DNA from: an uncultured Eubacteriaceae bacterium
GTDB lineage: Bacteria > Bacillota > Clostridia > Eubacteriales > Eubacteriaceae
NCBI GenBank assembly: GCA_945867155.1
Contig: CAMBHL010000003.1
Location: 200,099-264,098, forward strand
Length of the DNA: 64,000 nucleotides
Reading direction: 5' to 3'
Positions 47,662 through 56,504 of this stretch are shown piece by piece (position 1 is the first letter of the stretch; the number at the start of each line of letters is the position of its first letter). The position numbers and the translations under genes were made by a program. The notes beneath the pieces were generated by a model. That model worked only from the letters and a program-made list of their open reading frames with translations. It was not told the DNA's origin and searched no databases.

Positions 47662-50056
47662 GATAGTTCTCCCTTGACATCAATAATTTCCGCGGTTTGC
47701 TGCCATTGGGACCTGAAATGATGCCCCGGTCTTCGAGCTCGTCGATGATCCGTCCGGCTCTCGCATAACCGACTCTGAGTTTGCGCTGCACCATGGACGT
47801 CGAAATCTGACCGTTGGTAAAGGCCAGTTCCGCTGCTTTCGGGAACAGCTCATCCACAGTTTCTTCCGTTTTTTCTTCATCCTTGGCGGTTTCCGCCGCT
47901 TGGATTTCTTCTTCAATATGGGCGTCGAAGGTCGGCTTTTCCCCCTGGGAAACGGCCGCGACCACCCGATTGATTTCATTGTCTGACACAAAGGTGCCCT
48001 GAACCCGCAGCGGCTTCGATTTGCCCACCGGGAAGTAGAGCATATCCCCTTTGCCCAGAAGTTTTTCGGCGCCGACCTGATCGAGAATGGTGCGGCTGTC
48101 CGTGTTGGACGCCACCGAGAACGCGATTCGCGACGGAATGTTTGCCTTGATCAGCCCGGTGATGACATCCACCGAAGGCCGCTGGGTCGCAATGACCAGA
48201 TGAATGCCGCAGGCTCTTGCGAGCTGGGCGATCCGGCAGATGGCGCTTTCCACTTCTTTGGGCGAGGTCATCATCAAATCCGCCAATTCGTCGATAATGA
48301 TGACGATGCGGGGCAGTTTTTTCTGCCCATTCTGGAGGGCTTTCTTGTTGTAGCCTTTAATGTCCCGAACCCCGGCATCTTTAAAGAGCTGGTAGCGGTC
48401 GGTCATTTCCTTGATGCCCCAGTTCAGGGCAAAGGCGGCCTTCTTCGGATCGGTTACCACTGGAATCAGCATGTGGGGCAACGCGTTGTAGACATTGAGT
48501 TCAACCATCTTGGGGTCGATCATGATAAAGCGCAGATCCTCAGGACCGAGCTTGTAAATCAGGGAAATGATCATTGTGTTGATGCAGACCGATTTCCCGG
48601 AGCCGGTGGCGCCGGCGATGAGCACATGGGGCATCTTCGAAATGTCCCCGATGACATTCTGACCCGACAGGGTTTTGCCCAGCGCGAAAGGCAGCTTGGC
48701 TTCCGATTTCTGAAACACCGGCGTCTTGATGATGTCGCCCAAAGCGACCACTTCGCTGACGGCGTTGGGCACTTCGATGCCCACTGCGGATTTGCCGGGA
48801 ATCGGCGCTTCCATGCGGATGTCGCTCGTCGCCAGGCGCAGGGCCAGATCGTCAGACAGGGCGACGATTTTGCCGACCTTGACGCCGGCCGCCGGCTGCA
48901 CTTCAAAGCGGGTGATCGACGGTCCCACATCGACGCCGACAATTTTGGCGTTGACCTTGAATTCTTTCAGCGTGTCTTCGATCTGATGGGCCTTCTTGAT
49001 GACGTCTTCTTTCTTGCCGCCGCCGTTGTGGCTGCCTGGATTGAGCAGGGCCACATCCGGCTTATGATATTCCCGGGCCGGCGTATCCGCCTTTATCTCC
49101 CCCGGATCATCATCTCCTTCATCTTCCTCTTCCGGCACCGACTCTTCGTCGTTCTGGACCGGCTGAGGGGCAGGCTGCGCCGCCTGTTCGGCTTCGCGCA
49201 CCCGTTCTTCCCGTTCGGATTTGGCTTTGCGCTTCAGATCTTCATCGTCCAGCTGATCGATGACGTCGTCAATGTTGACATACTGGGTATTGACGGAGAC
49301 CTTCCCCACATCGCTGGGATTGAACAGGCTGTCGTAGTTCTGGTCTTCCAGTTCTTCCTGCTGCTGACGCTTCAGTTCGGCTTCTTTGCGCATCTTGGCC
49401 AGTTCCCGTTCTTCTTTCAGGGTCTTGATGTGTTCTTCCATCGCTTCCTGGCTCTGGTCTTTCAGACGGCCAAAGAACCCTGGAGAAACAATGGTGATGA
49501 TTTTATAGATTTCAAACGCCAGCAGGCACAGGAGCAAAATGATTGTCCCGGGCTTTTTGATCACCGTCAGGAAAATGTAGGCCAGCACCAGCCCGAAGAT
49601 CCCGCCGAAGGCATTGCTGCCTTTCAGGGGCAGGGTGAACATGTCGAGCAGTGTGTACTGCATCATGCTGGGCACGCTCATGCTGAAGATGATCAGTAAA
49701 TTGGCCAGAAGCAGGGCCACATAACCCATCACTCTGGCGTACTTTTTCCAGCTCTGGGTGAAGATGATCACCCCAGCCACAATAAAATACATACAGTAAA
49801 TCACGGACACATTGCCAAACAAATAGCGCACGACGCCTTTGCCCCAAATGCGGTCAAACAGCGTCGGGGTTGCCGTCGAGTACGCGTAGGCGCTGTACAT
49901 CGCAACGGCGATCACCAAAATGCCGATGAAGCGCATCTGGCCGGCGGTCAGTTCTCTTTTTTCATTTTTTGACGCCCGTCCGGTACGTTTAGCTTTCGCC
50001 TTTTGAGTGGCCGACTGGGTTTTTTTTCTGCCTTTTGTCTTTTTTGTCCTTGCCAT
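47654..50056 (-). CDS. ftsK: DNA translocase FtsK/SpoIIIE
   Basis: 800 residues. Basic N-terminal tail, four membrane segments (near 35-175), a charged glutamine/glutamate-rich linker (near 195-320), then the motor: Walker A GATGSGKSVC, Walker B VIIIDELADLMM, and a C-terminal winged-helix gamma domain (KLRVGYARAGRIIDELEDRG) reading chromosome orientation sequences. Moves DNA through the closing septum. Order ftsK-rimO-pgsA-cinA-recA is typical of Bacillota. Confidence 0.95.
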   Translation of the reverse strand: MARTKKTKGRKKTQSATQKAKAKRTGRASKNEKRELTAGQMRFIGILVIAVAMYSAYAYSTATPTLFDRIWGKGVVRYLFGNVSVIYCMYFIVAGVIIFTQSWKKYARVMGYVALLLANLLIIFSMSVPSMMQYTLLDMFTLPLKGSNAFGGIFGLVLAYIFLTVIKKPGTIILLLCLLAFEIYKIITIVSPGFFGRLKDQSQEAMEEHIKTLKEERELAKMRKEAELKRQQQEELEDQNYDSLFNPSDVGKVSVNTQYVNIDDVIDQLDDEDLKRKAKSEREERVREAEQAAQPAPQPVQNDEESVPEEEDEGDDDPGEIKADTPAREYHKPDVALLNPGSHNGGGKKEDVIKKAHQIEDTLKEFKVNAKIVGVDVGPSITRFEVQPAAGVKVGKIVALSDDLALRLATSDIRMEAPIPGKSAVGIEVPNAVSEVVALGDIIKTPVFQKSEAKLPFALGKTLSGQNVIGDISKMPHVLIAGATGSGKSVCINTMIISLIYKLGPEDLRFIMIDPKMVELNVYNALPHMLIPVVTDPKKAAFALNWGIKEMTDRYQLFKDAGVRDIKGYNKKALQNGQKKLPRIVIIIDELADLMMTSPKEVESAICRIAQLARACGIHLVIATQRPSVDVITGLIKANIPSRIAFSVASNTDSRTILDQVGAEKLLGKGDMLYFPVGKSKPLRVQGTFVSDNEINRVVAAVSQGEKPTFDAHIEEEIQAAETAKDEEKTEETVDELFPKAAELAFTNGQISTSMVQRKLRVGYARAGRIIDELEDRGIISGPNGSKPRKLLMSRENYHG

Positions 50057-50116
50057 CGTTACTCACCATCCAATCTGAATGGACCGGTGTGCATCGCAGT
50101 CCATTCTGAATTTGAA
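50057..50116 (-). other. ftsK-pnp gap with an inverted repeat
   Basis: GAATGGAC (50077-50084) and GTCCATTC (50099-50106) can pair around a 14-base loop between the pnp stop and the ftsK start. No T run follows on the minus strand, so it is not a normal terminator; it may be a processing or attenuation structure. Confidence 0.3.
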
Positions 50117-52234
50117 TTAATCTGCATCTTTTGGCAGGCATGCCTTTCTGGACAGATTAATCCGTCCCTGATCGTCAATTTCAATGACTTTCACGGTCAC
50201 TTCATCGCCGATGTTCACCACATCTTCCACGCGGTTGACCCGGTGGTTCGCCAGTTTCGAAATGTGGATCAAACCGTCCTTGTTGCCCGGAATGTCGACA
50301 AAAGCGCCGAACTTCATGATCCGGACGACTTTCCCGGTGACCACTTCGCCAACCTGCACTTCGTGAACCACATCGTCAACCATCTTTTCAGCCTTTTCAG
50401 AAGAAGCCCGGTCTGTGGCCGCGATGTAGACGGTGCCGTCTTCTTCCACTTCAATCTTGGCGCCGGATGCCTCCTGGATGCCGATGATCGTTTCGCCGCC
50501 CTTGCCGATGAGGTCGCGGATCTTTTCAGGATCGATGTGCACGGTCGTGATGTGCGGCGCGTAGGGTGAAATTTCTTTCCGCGGTTCGGAGATCGCCTGG
50601 TTCATGATGCCGAGAATGTGCATGCGGCCGTCTTTTGCCTGTTTCAGCGCCTGAGTGAGAATCGCCCGGTTGATGCCATGCACCTTGATGTCCATCTGAA
50701 TGGCGGTGATGCCGTCTTTCGTCCCGGCCACTTTGAAGTCCATGTCGCCGAGGAAGTCTTCCATGCCCTGAATATCGGTCAGGATGGCGACCTGATCCCC
50801 TTCTTTGATCAGGCCCATAGCGCAGCCGGCGACCGCTTTTTTAATCGGCACCCCTGCCGCCATTAAAGCCAGAGAGGACCCGCAGACAGAGGCCTGGGAC
50901 GTGGAGCCGTTGGAGCTCAACACTTCAGAGACCACGCGGATCGCATAAGGGAATTCTTCTTTCGAGGGCAGCACCGGCAGCAATGCCCGTTCGGCCAGTG
51001 CGCCGTGGCCGATTTCCCGTCTTCCCGGGCCCCGGCTCGGCTTCGTTTCCCCGACGGAATAGCTCGGGAAATTGTACTGGTGCATGTAGCGCTTTTCGGT
51101 TTCCGGTTCCAGACCGTCGAGCACCTGGGCTTCTTTTAACAGGCCCAAAGTGGCGATCGAGCAAACCTGGGTTTCCCCGCGGGTGAACAGGCCGGAGCCG
51201 TGCACCCGGGGCAGATAGTCGATCTTCGCGGTGATCGGCCGCACCTGAGTCAGTTCCCGGTTGTCCGGACGGATATGGTCGTTTAAAATCAGGCTGCGCA
51301 CTTCTTCGCGCTTGATGCCGTTGATCACCATGTCGGCTTCGGCCTGATGATCCGGGTCCAGTTCGGCGAAATGCTTGGCCGTTTCGTCGATGAGGGCGTT
51401 GATCGCGTCGATGCGTTCGTCCGCATCTTCAATGTGGACGGCGTCGTGCATGCGGGTGCCAATGTAGACTTTGATGCTGTCCTTCAGTTCCGGGGTCGGT
51501 TCCTGAAGGGGATATTCCGCCTTTGGCACACCGACTTCTGCGACGATTTCGTCGATGAAGCTGATGATCTTCTTGATTTCTTCGTGGGCGTACAAAATCG
51601 CGTCCAGCATGGTTTCTTCGTCTAATTCGTTGGCGCCGGCTTCAACCATCATCACGGCGTTGCGGGTCCCGGCGACGGTCAGATTCAAGTCTGAGGTCTG
51701 TTTCTGTTCCCAGGTCGGGTTCAGCACGAATTCGCCGTCGATGAGGCCCACCTGCACGGCGGCCGTCGGCCCATCAAAGGGCAGATCGGAAATGGACAGC
51801 ACGATCGAAGAACCGATCATCCCCACCAGTTCCGAAGCGCAGTCGGTGTCGTCGGACATCACCATCGTCACCACGTGCACGTCATTTCTGAAAGTTTTCG
51901 GGAAAAGGGGTCGAATCGGTCTGTCGATGAGTCTTGAAAACAGAATCGCCTGATTGGTCGGGCGGCCTTCACGCTTCAAAAATCCCCCTGGGATTTTGCC
52001 GACCGCGTACTGTTTTTCGACGTAATCGACGGAAAGCGGAAAGAAATCAGTGCCTTCCCGGGGTTCCTTTGAGACCGCCACATTGCACAACAGGCTGGTG
52101 TCCCCGTAGCGGACCATCGCCGACGCTTTGGCTAAACGCGCCACTTCACCGATTTCAACTTGGAAAGGGCGTCCGGCAATTTCGGTCTTAAACACCTTCG
52201 GTTCCCTCGGTTGGGCTTTCGCAGAAATTTTCAT
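50117..52234 (-). CDS. pnp: Polyribonucleotide nucleotidyltransferase (PNPase)
   Basis: 705 residues from the ATG after AGAGGAGG; an in-frame start at 52261 lacks homology. Two RNase PH domains (first ends near 230; second active-site region around [15 protein letters not shown]), KH domain (LIGKGGETI) and S1 domain at the C-terminus ([18 protein letters not shown]). Degrades RNA 3' to 5' with phosphate. Follows rpsO with a terminator between, the common arrangement. Confidence 0.96.
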   Translation of the reverse strand: MKISAKAQPREPKVFKTEIAGRPFQVEIGEVARLAKASAMVRYGDTSLLCNVAVSKEPREGTDFFPLSVDYVEKQYAVGKIPGGFLKREGRPTNQAILFSRLIDRPIRPLFPKTFRNDVHVVTMVMSDDTDCASELVGMIGSSIVLSISDLPFDGPTAAVQVGLIDGEFVLNPTWEQKQTSDLNLTVAGTRNAVMMVEAGANELDEETMLDAILYAHEEIKKIISFIDEIVAEVGVPKAEYPLQEPTPELKDSIKVYIGTRMHDAVHIEDADERIDAINALIDETAKHFAELDPDHQAEADMVINGIKREEVRSLILNDHIRPDNRELTQVRPITAKIDYLPRVHGSGLFTRGETQVCSIATLGLLKEAQVLDGLEPETEKRYMHQYNFPSYSVGETKPSRGPGRREIGHGALAERALLPVLPSKEEFPYAIRVVSEVLSSNGSTSQASVCGSSLALMAAGVPIKKAVAGCAMGLIKEGDQVAILTDIQGMEDFLGDMDFKVAGTKDGITAIQMDIKVHGINRAILTQALKQAKDGRMHILGIMNQAISEPRKEISPYAPHITTVHIDPEKIRDLIGKGGETIIGIQEASGAKIEVEEDGTVYIAATDRASSEKAEKMVDDVVHEVQVGEVVTGKVVRIMKFGAFVDIPGNKDGLIHISKLANHRVNRVEDVVNIGDEVTVKVIEIDDQGRINLSRKACLPKDAD

Positions 52235-52288
52235 TGTACCTCCTCTAAACGATACGACCAAATGTCAATTTAATCTTTTTTAACATAA

Positions 52289-52311
52289 CAAAAAAGGCGG
52301 AACACTCCGCC
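52289..52311 (-). terminator. Terminator/attenuator between rpsO and pnp
   Basis: GGCGGA (52296-52301) / TCCGCC (52306-52311), ACAC loop, with a T run on the minus strand. As in other bacteria, partial read-through may feed pnp; no strong pnp promoter was found. Confidence 0.8.
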
Positions 52312-52323
52312 CAATCAAAATAA

Positions 52324-52590
52324 TTATTTTCTTAATCCTAATCTCGCGATTAATTCACGATAGCGATTGATGTCTTTTTTCTTCAAGTAGCCTAACAGGT
52401 TGCGGCGCTGGCCGACCATTTTGAGCAGGCCTCTTCTTGAATGAAAGTCCTTTTTATGAACTGCAAAGTGCTTGTTCAAGTCGTTGATGCGGTAGGTTAA
52501 CAGTGCGACCTGAACTTCCGGCGAACCGGTATCCCCTTCGTGGGTGCCGTATTCTTTGATGATCTGTTCTTTCTGTTCTTTTGAAATCAT
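52324..52590 (-). CDS. rpsO: 30S ribosomal protein S15
   Basis: 88 residues, the usual S15 length, from the ATG after AAGGAG; an in-frame ATG 60 bases earlier is not supported. [34 protein letters not shown] and the ending IARLGLRK are diagnostic. Binds 16S rRNA early in assembly. Confidence 0.97.
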   Translation of the reverse strand: MISKEQKEQIIKEYGTHEGDTGSPEVQVALLTYRINDLNKHFAVHKKDFHSRRGLLKMVGQRRNLLGYLKKKDINRYRELIARLGLRK

Positions 52591-52675
52591 AACTTCTACT
52601 CCTTCTGTTTGTTTCCCTGTTCCTAGTATGCCGTCGGAGTGATTCGCCAAACCAAGAGCAGGCTTGAATGTGTGT

Positions 52676-52704
52676 ATTCTATCATTTCAAATTTGGTTTG
52701 TAAA
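52676..52704 (-). promoter_or_regulatory. rpsO promoter
   Basis: Minus strand: TTTACA (52699-52704), 17 bases, TAGAAT (52676-52681) with an extended TGA. It starts a few bases past the upstream gene's stop. Confidence 0.7.
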
Positions 52705-52707
52705 GCC

Positions 52708-53865
52708 TTATTGACCGGAATTTTCGGAAGTTTCCGCCAAATAATCCGCAATCAGTTTTTCACACAGCGCCGTCACTTTTTCAGGCGCGTAGTCCTGGGC
52801 GGCCGTGTTCATGTTGTCCGCCATTTCTTCGACGATGCCCCGGTGTTTGATAAGATGGTCCACGACCCCCGGCAGTTCCGAGATATCCTGAACCCGAAGG
52901 CCCATGCCGCTTTCTTCCAAAAATTCGGCGTTGCTCTCTTCCTGACCCGGATAGGTGTAGGGAATGAGCATGGGGATGCCCCTTAAAATCGCCTCAGTCG
53001 TCGTGAGGCCTCCGGGTTTAGTGACGATGATGTCGGAGCGGCTCATAAAATCTGAAATCTGTTCCACATAGCCGAACACTTCAGCCGTCGTTTTGGGATT
53101 TTTCCGCAGCGTCTGCCAGGGCGCGGCGGAGAGCTTCTCGGCCATCGCTTCGTTTTTTCCGCAGACAGCCAGCAGATGAATGGGGACTTCGGTCTGAAGC
53201 AGTGCTTCAAAAGCCACGGACATGTGCTTGTCGCCGAGGCTGCCGCCCATTAAGAGCACCGTGCCGCATGTCCTGTCTGTGCTGCAGCTGCTTCCTTTCT
53301 TTTCCTCAAATTCCTCCCGCACCGGAATACCGTAGGGGTAAATGATAGCCGGGTCGATGCCCCGTTCGATCATATCCGCCTTGGTGTAGGCGCTGCCTAC
53401 GACGTAGGCGTTCACGTTCTGGCTCCTGTACACCCCGTGAAACTTGTAGTCCGTCACAATGGAGAGCAGCGGGATGTGAAAGGCTTTCATGCCCTTGAGA
53501 CGCCCGAGCACGTTGGTCACAAAGGGATGGGTCGAAATGAGCAGCACCGGCGAATCGTCGAGAATGAGGGACATGATCTCCGGCGAAATCAGGGCCGTGC
53601 CGACATGGAAAATGCCCCGCTGAAACGCCGTCATCTTGTCGAATTTCCGGTACAGCAGGTCGTAAAGCTTCGGCGTCATGCCGACCATTTTTTCGTACCC
53701 GCCGGTGATCATCTTGTTTAAGATTTTCGATGACGCCTTAAACGTGTCGACGATGCGAACGTCGTAGCCCCGGCGGCTCAGATTTTTCTGAAGGCTTTGG
53801 GCGGCCAGGTTGTGGCCGCCGCCCGTCGAAGCGGTAAAAATCAATACGATGTTTCGATGGCCCAT
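52708..53865 (-). CDS. UgtP/MGDG synthase-like glycolipid glycosyltransferase
   Basis: 385 residues, GT28 family like UgtP and plant MGDG synthase. N-terminal FTASTGGGHNLAAQSL (lipid-acceptor loop), a helical segment characteristic of the MGDG_synth domain, and a C-terminal MurG-like donor domain (KPGGLTTTEAIL). Probably glucosylates diacylglycerol for membrane glycolipids or lipoteichoic acid anchors. It lies eight bases after the 50-residue protein gene and is likely transcribed with proB. Confidence 0.87.
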   Translation of the reverse strand: MGHRNIVLIFTASTGGGHNLAAQSLQKNLSRRGYDVRIVDTFKASSKILNKMITGGYEKMVGMTPKLYDLLYRKFDKMTAFQRGIFHVGTALISPEIMSLILDDSPVLLISTHPFVTNVLGRLKGMKAFHIPLLSIVTDYKFHGVYRSQNVNAYVVGSAYTKADMIERGIDPAIIYPYGIPVREEFEEKKGSSCSTDRTCGTVLLMGGSLGDKHMSVAFEALLQTEVPIHLLAVCGKNEAMAEKLSAAPWQTLRKNPKTTAEVFGYVEQISDFMSRSDIIVTKPGGLTTTEAILRGIPMLIPYTYPGQEESNAEFLEESGMGLRVQDISELPGVVDHLIKHRGIVEEMADNMNTAAQDYAPEKVTALCEKLIADYLAETSENSGQ

Positions 53866-53873
53866 GCTGTCAA

Positions 53874-54026
53874 TTAATCGTCAAAATCCTTTGAAAATCG
53901 GTAATTGACACGCATGAGCTTGCCGCCTACTTTCTTTTCCCGGCGTTTTTCCAAACCGTAAACCATGCCGATGCCGATGGTCAGTCCTGCGATCACTGCT
54001 CCGAAAGCTGCAAAAAACTTTTTCAT
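53874..54026 (-). CDS. 50-residue single-pass membrane protein
   Basis: Start MKKFFAAFGAVIAG, one hydrophobic segment (residues 4-24), then a basic stretch (EKRREKKVGGK) and an acidic end (KDFDD). The ATG follows AGGAGG by six bases and overlaps the proB stop by four (ATGA), so it should be translated with proB. The stop lies eight bases before the glycolipid glycosyltransferase start. The basic stretch after the membrane segment suggests the C-terminus stays in the cytoplasm. Family not recognised; could be a small partner of the glycosyltransferase. Confidence 0.75.
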   Translation of the reverse strand: MKKFFAAFGAVIAGLTIGIGMVYGLEKRREKKVGGKLMRVNYRFSKDFDD

Positions 54027-54889
54027 TGTCCGTCCTCCTGTTTAGGTTCTTCTTGGGTTTGCTTTTTTGTCTGATTCGATTTTTCCCCGCCTTTTTTTTG
54101 GCGGGCTTTAAATAATGTGCCGACGCGTTCGCCCTGAACAATCTGGTACAGGACGTTCAAATCGTCGCCGGAGGTGATCAGCGTCGGAATGCCGCGGTCT
54201 GCGGCGTAGCGCGCCGCCTCCAGTTTCGTGATCATGCCCCCGGTGCCAAGGTCCGATGCCGAGTGGTCGGCTAAGGCCATGAGTTCCGGCGTAATAGTGT
54301 CGACCGTCTCAATCCGAACGGCGTCTTTGTTCTTATAAGGGTCCTTATCGTACAGCCCATCCACATCGGACAGAATCACGAGGCCGTCCGCGCCGATTAA
54401 ATTGGCGGTCATCGCCGACAGCCGGTCGTTGTCTCCGAAACGTTCTTCTTCGATTTCATCGGTCGAGATGACATCGTTTTCGTTGACGATGGGGATGATC
54501 CCTTCCCGAAGCAGCGCCGCAAAGGTGTGCATGGCGTTGTGGCGCTTGATTTTATTGTAAAACACGTCTTTCGTCAAAAGAATCTGCGCGATGTTCTGAT
54601 AGTAGCTGTCAAAAGAACGGTGGTACAGCTCCATTAACAGCCCCTGGCCCACAGATGCGGCCATCTGTTTTTCTTCGAGGGTCGTCGGCCTTTCGCTCAT
54701 CCGCAGGCGGTACATGCCGCAGCCGATGGCCCCGGACGAAACCAGAATCAACCGTCTCCCTTCGTTTTCCAGATCTGTCAGCACCCGGGCCAGCTGGTCC
54801 ATCTTGTGCAGATCGACGGTGCCGTTTTCGTGAGTCAGCGACGTCGTCCCGATCTTGATCACGAGAATTTGAGCTTCTGTCAAATTCAT
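54023..54889 (-). CDS. proB: Glutamate 5-kinase without PUA domain
   Basis: 288 residues, amino-acid kinase fold. VIKIGTTSLT, VSSGAIGCGMYRL, NENDVIS, GDNDRLSAMTA and GTGGMITKLEAA are conserved. First step of proline synthesis. It ends with a lysine/glutamate-rich tail (near 262-288) instead of the PUA domain found in many ProB proteins. proA is not adjacent. Start preceded by GGGAGG at an unusually long distance. Confidence 0.9.
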   Translation of the reverse strand: MNLTEAQILVIKIGTTSLTHENGTVDLHKMDQLARVLTDLENEGRRLILVSSGAIGCGMYRLRMSERPTTLEEKQMAASVGQGLLMELYHRSFDSYYQNIAQILLTKDVFYNKIKRHNAMHTFAALLREGIIPIVNENDVISTDEIEEERFGDNDRLSAMTANLIGADGLVILSDVDGLYDKDPYKNKDAVRIETVDTITPELMALADHSASDLGTGGMITKLEAARYAADRGIPTLITSGDDLNVLYQIVQGERVGTLFKARQKKGGEKSNQTKKQTQEEPKQEDGQ

Positions 54890-54943
54890 CTGTCTCTTAT
54901 TATCCTCCCAATTCCTAATTTTTTTCTTTAAAGTGTGCTTTTC

Positions 54944-54972
54944 AGTTTAGCAAATCCGGCCCAATAATTCAA
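54944..54972 (-). promoter_or_regulatory. proB promoter
   Basis: Minus strand: TTGAAT (54967-54972), 17 bases, TAAACT (54944-54949) with extended TGC. The -35 box overlaps the thiE stop codon region. Confidence 0.6.
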
Positions 54973-55622
54973 GCTTGCGAAAAGCAGCGGTCTGAGAGGG
55001 TCCGCAGGGTCTTTGCCGCCTGGAAGGGATCGGCCTGGGCGAACAGCGCTGAGATGACCGAAACGCCGCAGATGCCGGTGCCGGAAAGTTCGGGCAGATT
55101 GTCCGCCGTAATCCCGCCGATGGCGACCACTGGAATCGCCACCGCATCGCAGATCGCCTTGAGGGTCTCATGGCTGACCGCGCTGGCGTCGTCTTTGGTC
55201 CCGGTCGCGAAAACCGCGCCGACGCCGAGATAATCGGCGCCTTCCCGCTCTGCTTCCAACGCCTCTTTTACTGTCGAGGCCGACACGCCGATGATCTTGT
55301 CATCGCCGAGCCGGGTCCGCACGTCCATCGCGGCCATGTCACTCTGCCCCACATGAACGCCGTCGGCACCGATGGCTTTGGCGACGTCGACATTGTCGTT
55401 GATGATAAAGGGCACGCGATACGCCGCGCAGATCTTCTTGATCGCTTCAGCTTCTTTTCTGAAGTCTTCCGTGTCCAAATGTTTTTCCCGAAGCTGGAGC
55501 ATCGTCGCGCCCCCTTTGAGCACGGCTTCCACGTCTTCGGCCAAGGTCTTTTCACCGAGCCACCGCCGGTCGGTGATGGCATAAAGTCTTAAATCTTCAG
55601 GTTTTAATTTATCTGCGTGCAT
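54969..55622 (-). CDS. thiE: Thiamine-phosphate synthase
   Basis: 217 residues from the ATG after AGGAGG. TIM barrel: YAITDRRWLGEK, MLQLREKHLDTEDF, INDNVDVAKAIGADGVHVGQ and VVAIGGITADN. Joins the pyrimidine and thiazole moieties to thiamine phosphate. Overlaps thiM by 14 bases. No thiD or thiC is near, so with thiM this is likely a salvage pair. Confidence 0.94.
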   Translation of the reverse strand: MHADKLKPEDLRLYAITDRRWLGEKTLAEDVEAVLKGGATMLQLREKHLDTEDFRKEAEAIKKICAAYRVPFIINDNVDVAKAIGADGVHVGQSDMAAMDVRTRLGDDKIIGVSASTVKEALEAEREGADYLGVGAVFATGTKDDASAVSHETLKAICDAVAIPVVAIGGITADNLPELSGTGICGVSVISALFAQADPFQAAKTLRTLSDRCFSQA

Positions 55623-56433
55623 ACCGGGCCTCCTGATCCAGCGTTTTTTCATCCATATGGTCCACCGCATCAATGATGCGTCTGGCGTAGGTCGCGTTGC
55701 CTTCGTAGGGCGCCAGATAACCGAAGGCGGTTTCCCCGGCCACCCCCATGGTACACACCGCCGCTGCCACGGCGTCCAGGCGTTCGGCCGCCGGCGCCGA
55801 TGCGGCAAAGGCCGCCGTCATTCCCGAGAGCTGGCAGCCCGTGCCGGTGATGCGGCTCATTTCCGGCCTGCCGTTTTGGATGACGTAGGCGTTTTCGCCG
55901 TCGCACACCACGTCCATCGCGCCGGTCGCGGCGACGACGCTGTGGGTCTTTTTCGCAAAGGCTTTTAAAAATGCAAGGGCCGCGTCCAAGTTTTCCGGCG
56001 TCACCGCGTCCTGCACGTCGGCATCCACCCCTCTGGCTTTGCCCGACTGATTCGCCAAGGCGCGGATTTCCGAGATGTTGCCCCGGATCACCTCCGGTTC
56101 CAGCTCCTCTAGGATCAGGGCCGCCGCCCGGGTTCTTAAAGGGCTCGCGCCTGCGCCGACGGGGTCCAGCACCACAGGATGGCCCAGGCCCTTCGCTTTC
56201 TTCCCGGCGGCGAGCATGCTCTGCACCGTCCGGTGGTTGAGGGTCCCGATGTTTAGGGTTAAGCCCTGGCAGATGGCGGTGATGTCTTCCACTTCGTCCA
56301 CTTCATCGGCCATGATCGGGCTTGCGCCGCATGCCAGAATGATATTGGCCACGTCGTTGACCGTGACGTAATTGGTGATGCAGTGGATCAGCGGGTGCGT
56401 TTTTCGGGTTTTGGTCACGTATTGTCCTAACAT
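55609..56433 (-). CDS. thiM: Hydroxyethylthiazole kinase
   Basis: 274 residues from the ATG after AAAGGAG. Ribokinase-like: HCITNYVTVNDVAN, ADEVDEVEDIT, LDPVGAGASPLR and TGTGCQLSGMTAA with the catalytic cysteine block. Phosphorylates salvaged thiazole alcohol for ThiE. No TPP riboswitch was found upstream: only about 25 bases lie between the preceding terminator and the gene. Confidence 0.94.
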   Translation of the reverse strand: MLGQYVTKTRKTHPLIHCITNYVTVNDVANIILACGASPIMADEVDEVEDITAICQGLTLNIGTLNHRTVQSMLAAGKKAKGLGHPVVLDPVGAGASPLRTRAAALILEELEPEVIRGNISEIRALANQSGKARGVDADVQDAVTPENLDAALAFLKAFAKKTHSVVAATGAMDVVCDGENAYVIQNGRPEMSRITGTGCQLSGMTAAFAASAPAAERLDAVAAAVCTMGVAGETAFGYLAPYEGNATYARRIIDAVDHMDEKTLDQEARYARR

Positions 56434-56457
56434 TTTTTCTCCTTTATACAAATATAC

Positions 56458-56492
56458 AAAAAAATCCGAATGGGAATGCCCGCATTCGGATT
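56458..56492 (-). terminator. Terminator of the DUF3862-like gene
   Basis: AATCCGAATG (56463-56472) / CATTCGGATT (56483-56492), ten-base loop, T run on the minus strand. It lies between this gene and thiM. Confidence 0.75.
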
Positions 56493-56504
56493 CGGTTTTT
56501 AAAT

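Noticed and set aside
48200..49699. 499-codon open frame on the plus strand
   Set aside because: Antisense to ftsK, no recognisable domain, no ribosome binding site; shadow of a GC-rich gene.
53881..54141. 86-codon minus-strand frame overlapping proB
   Set aside because: It is out of frame with both proB and the 50-residue gene; the latter has AGGAGG, an ATGA overlap and a sensible membrane segment.
56434..56504. TPP riboswitch before thiM
   Set aside because: The region holds only the preceding terminator and about 25 bases; the conserved TPP core is absent.
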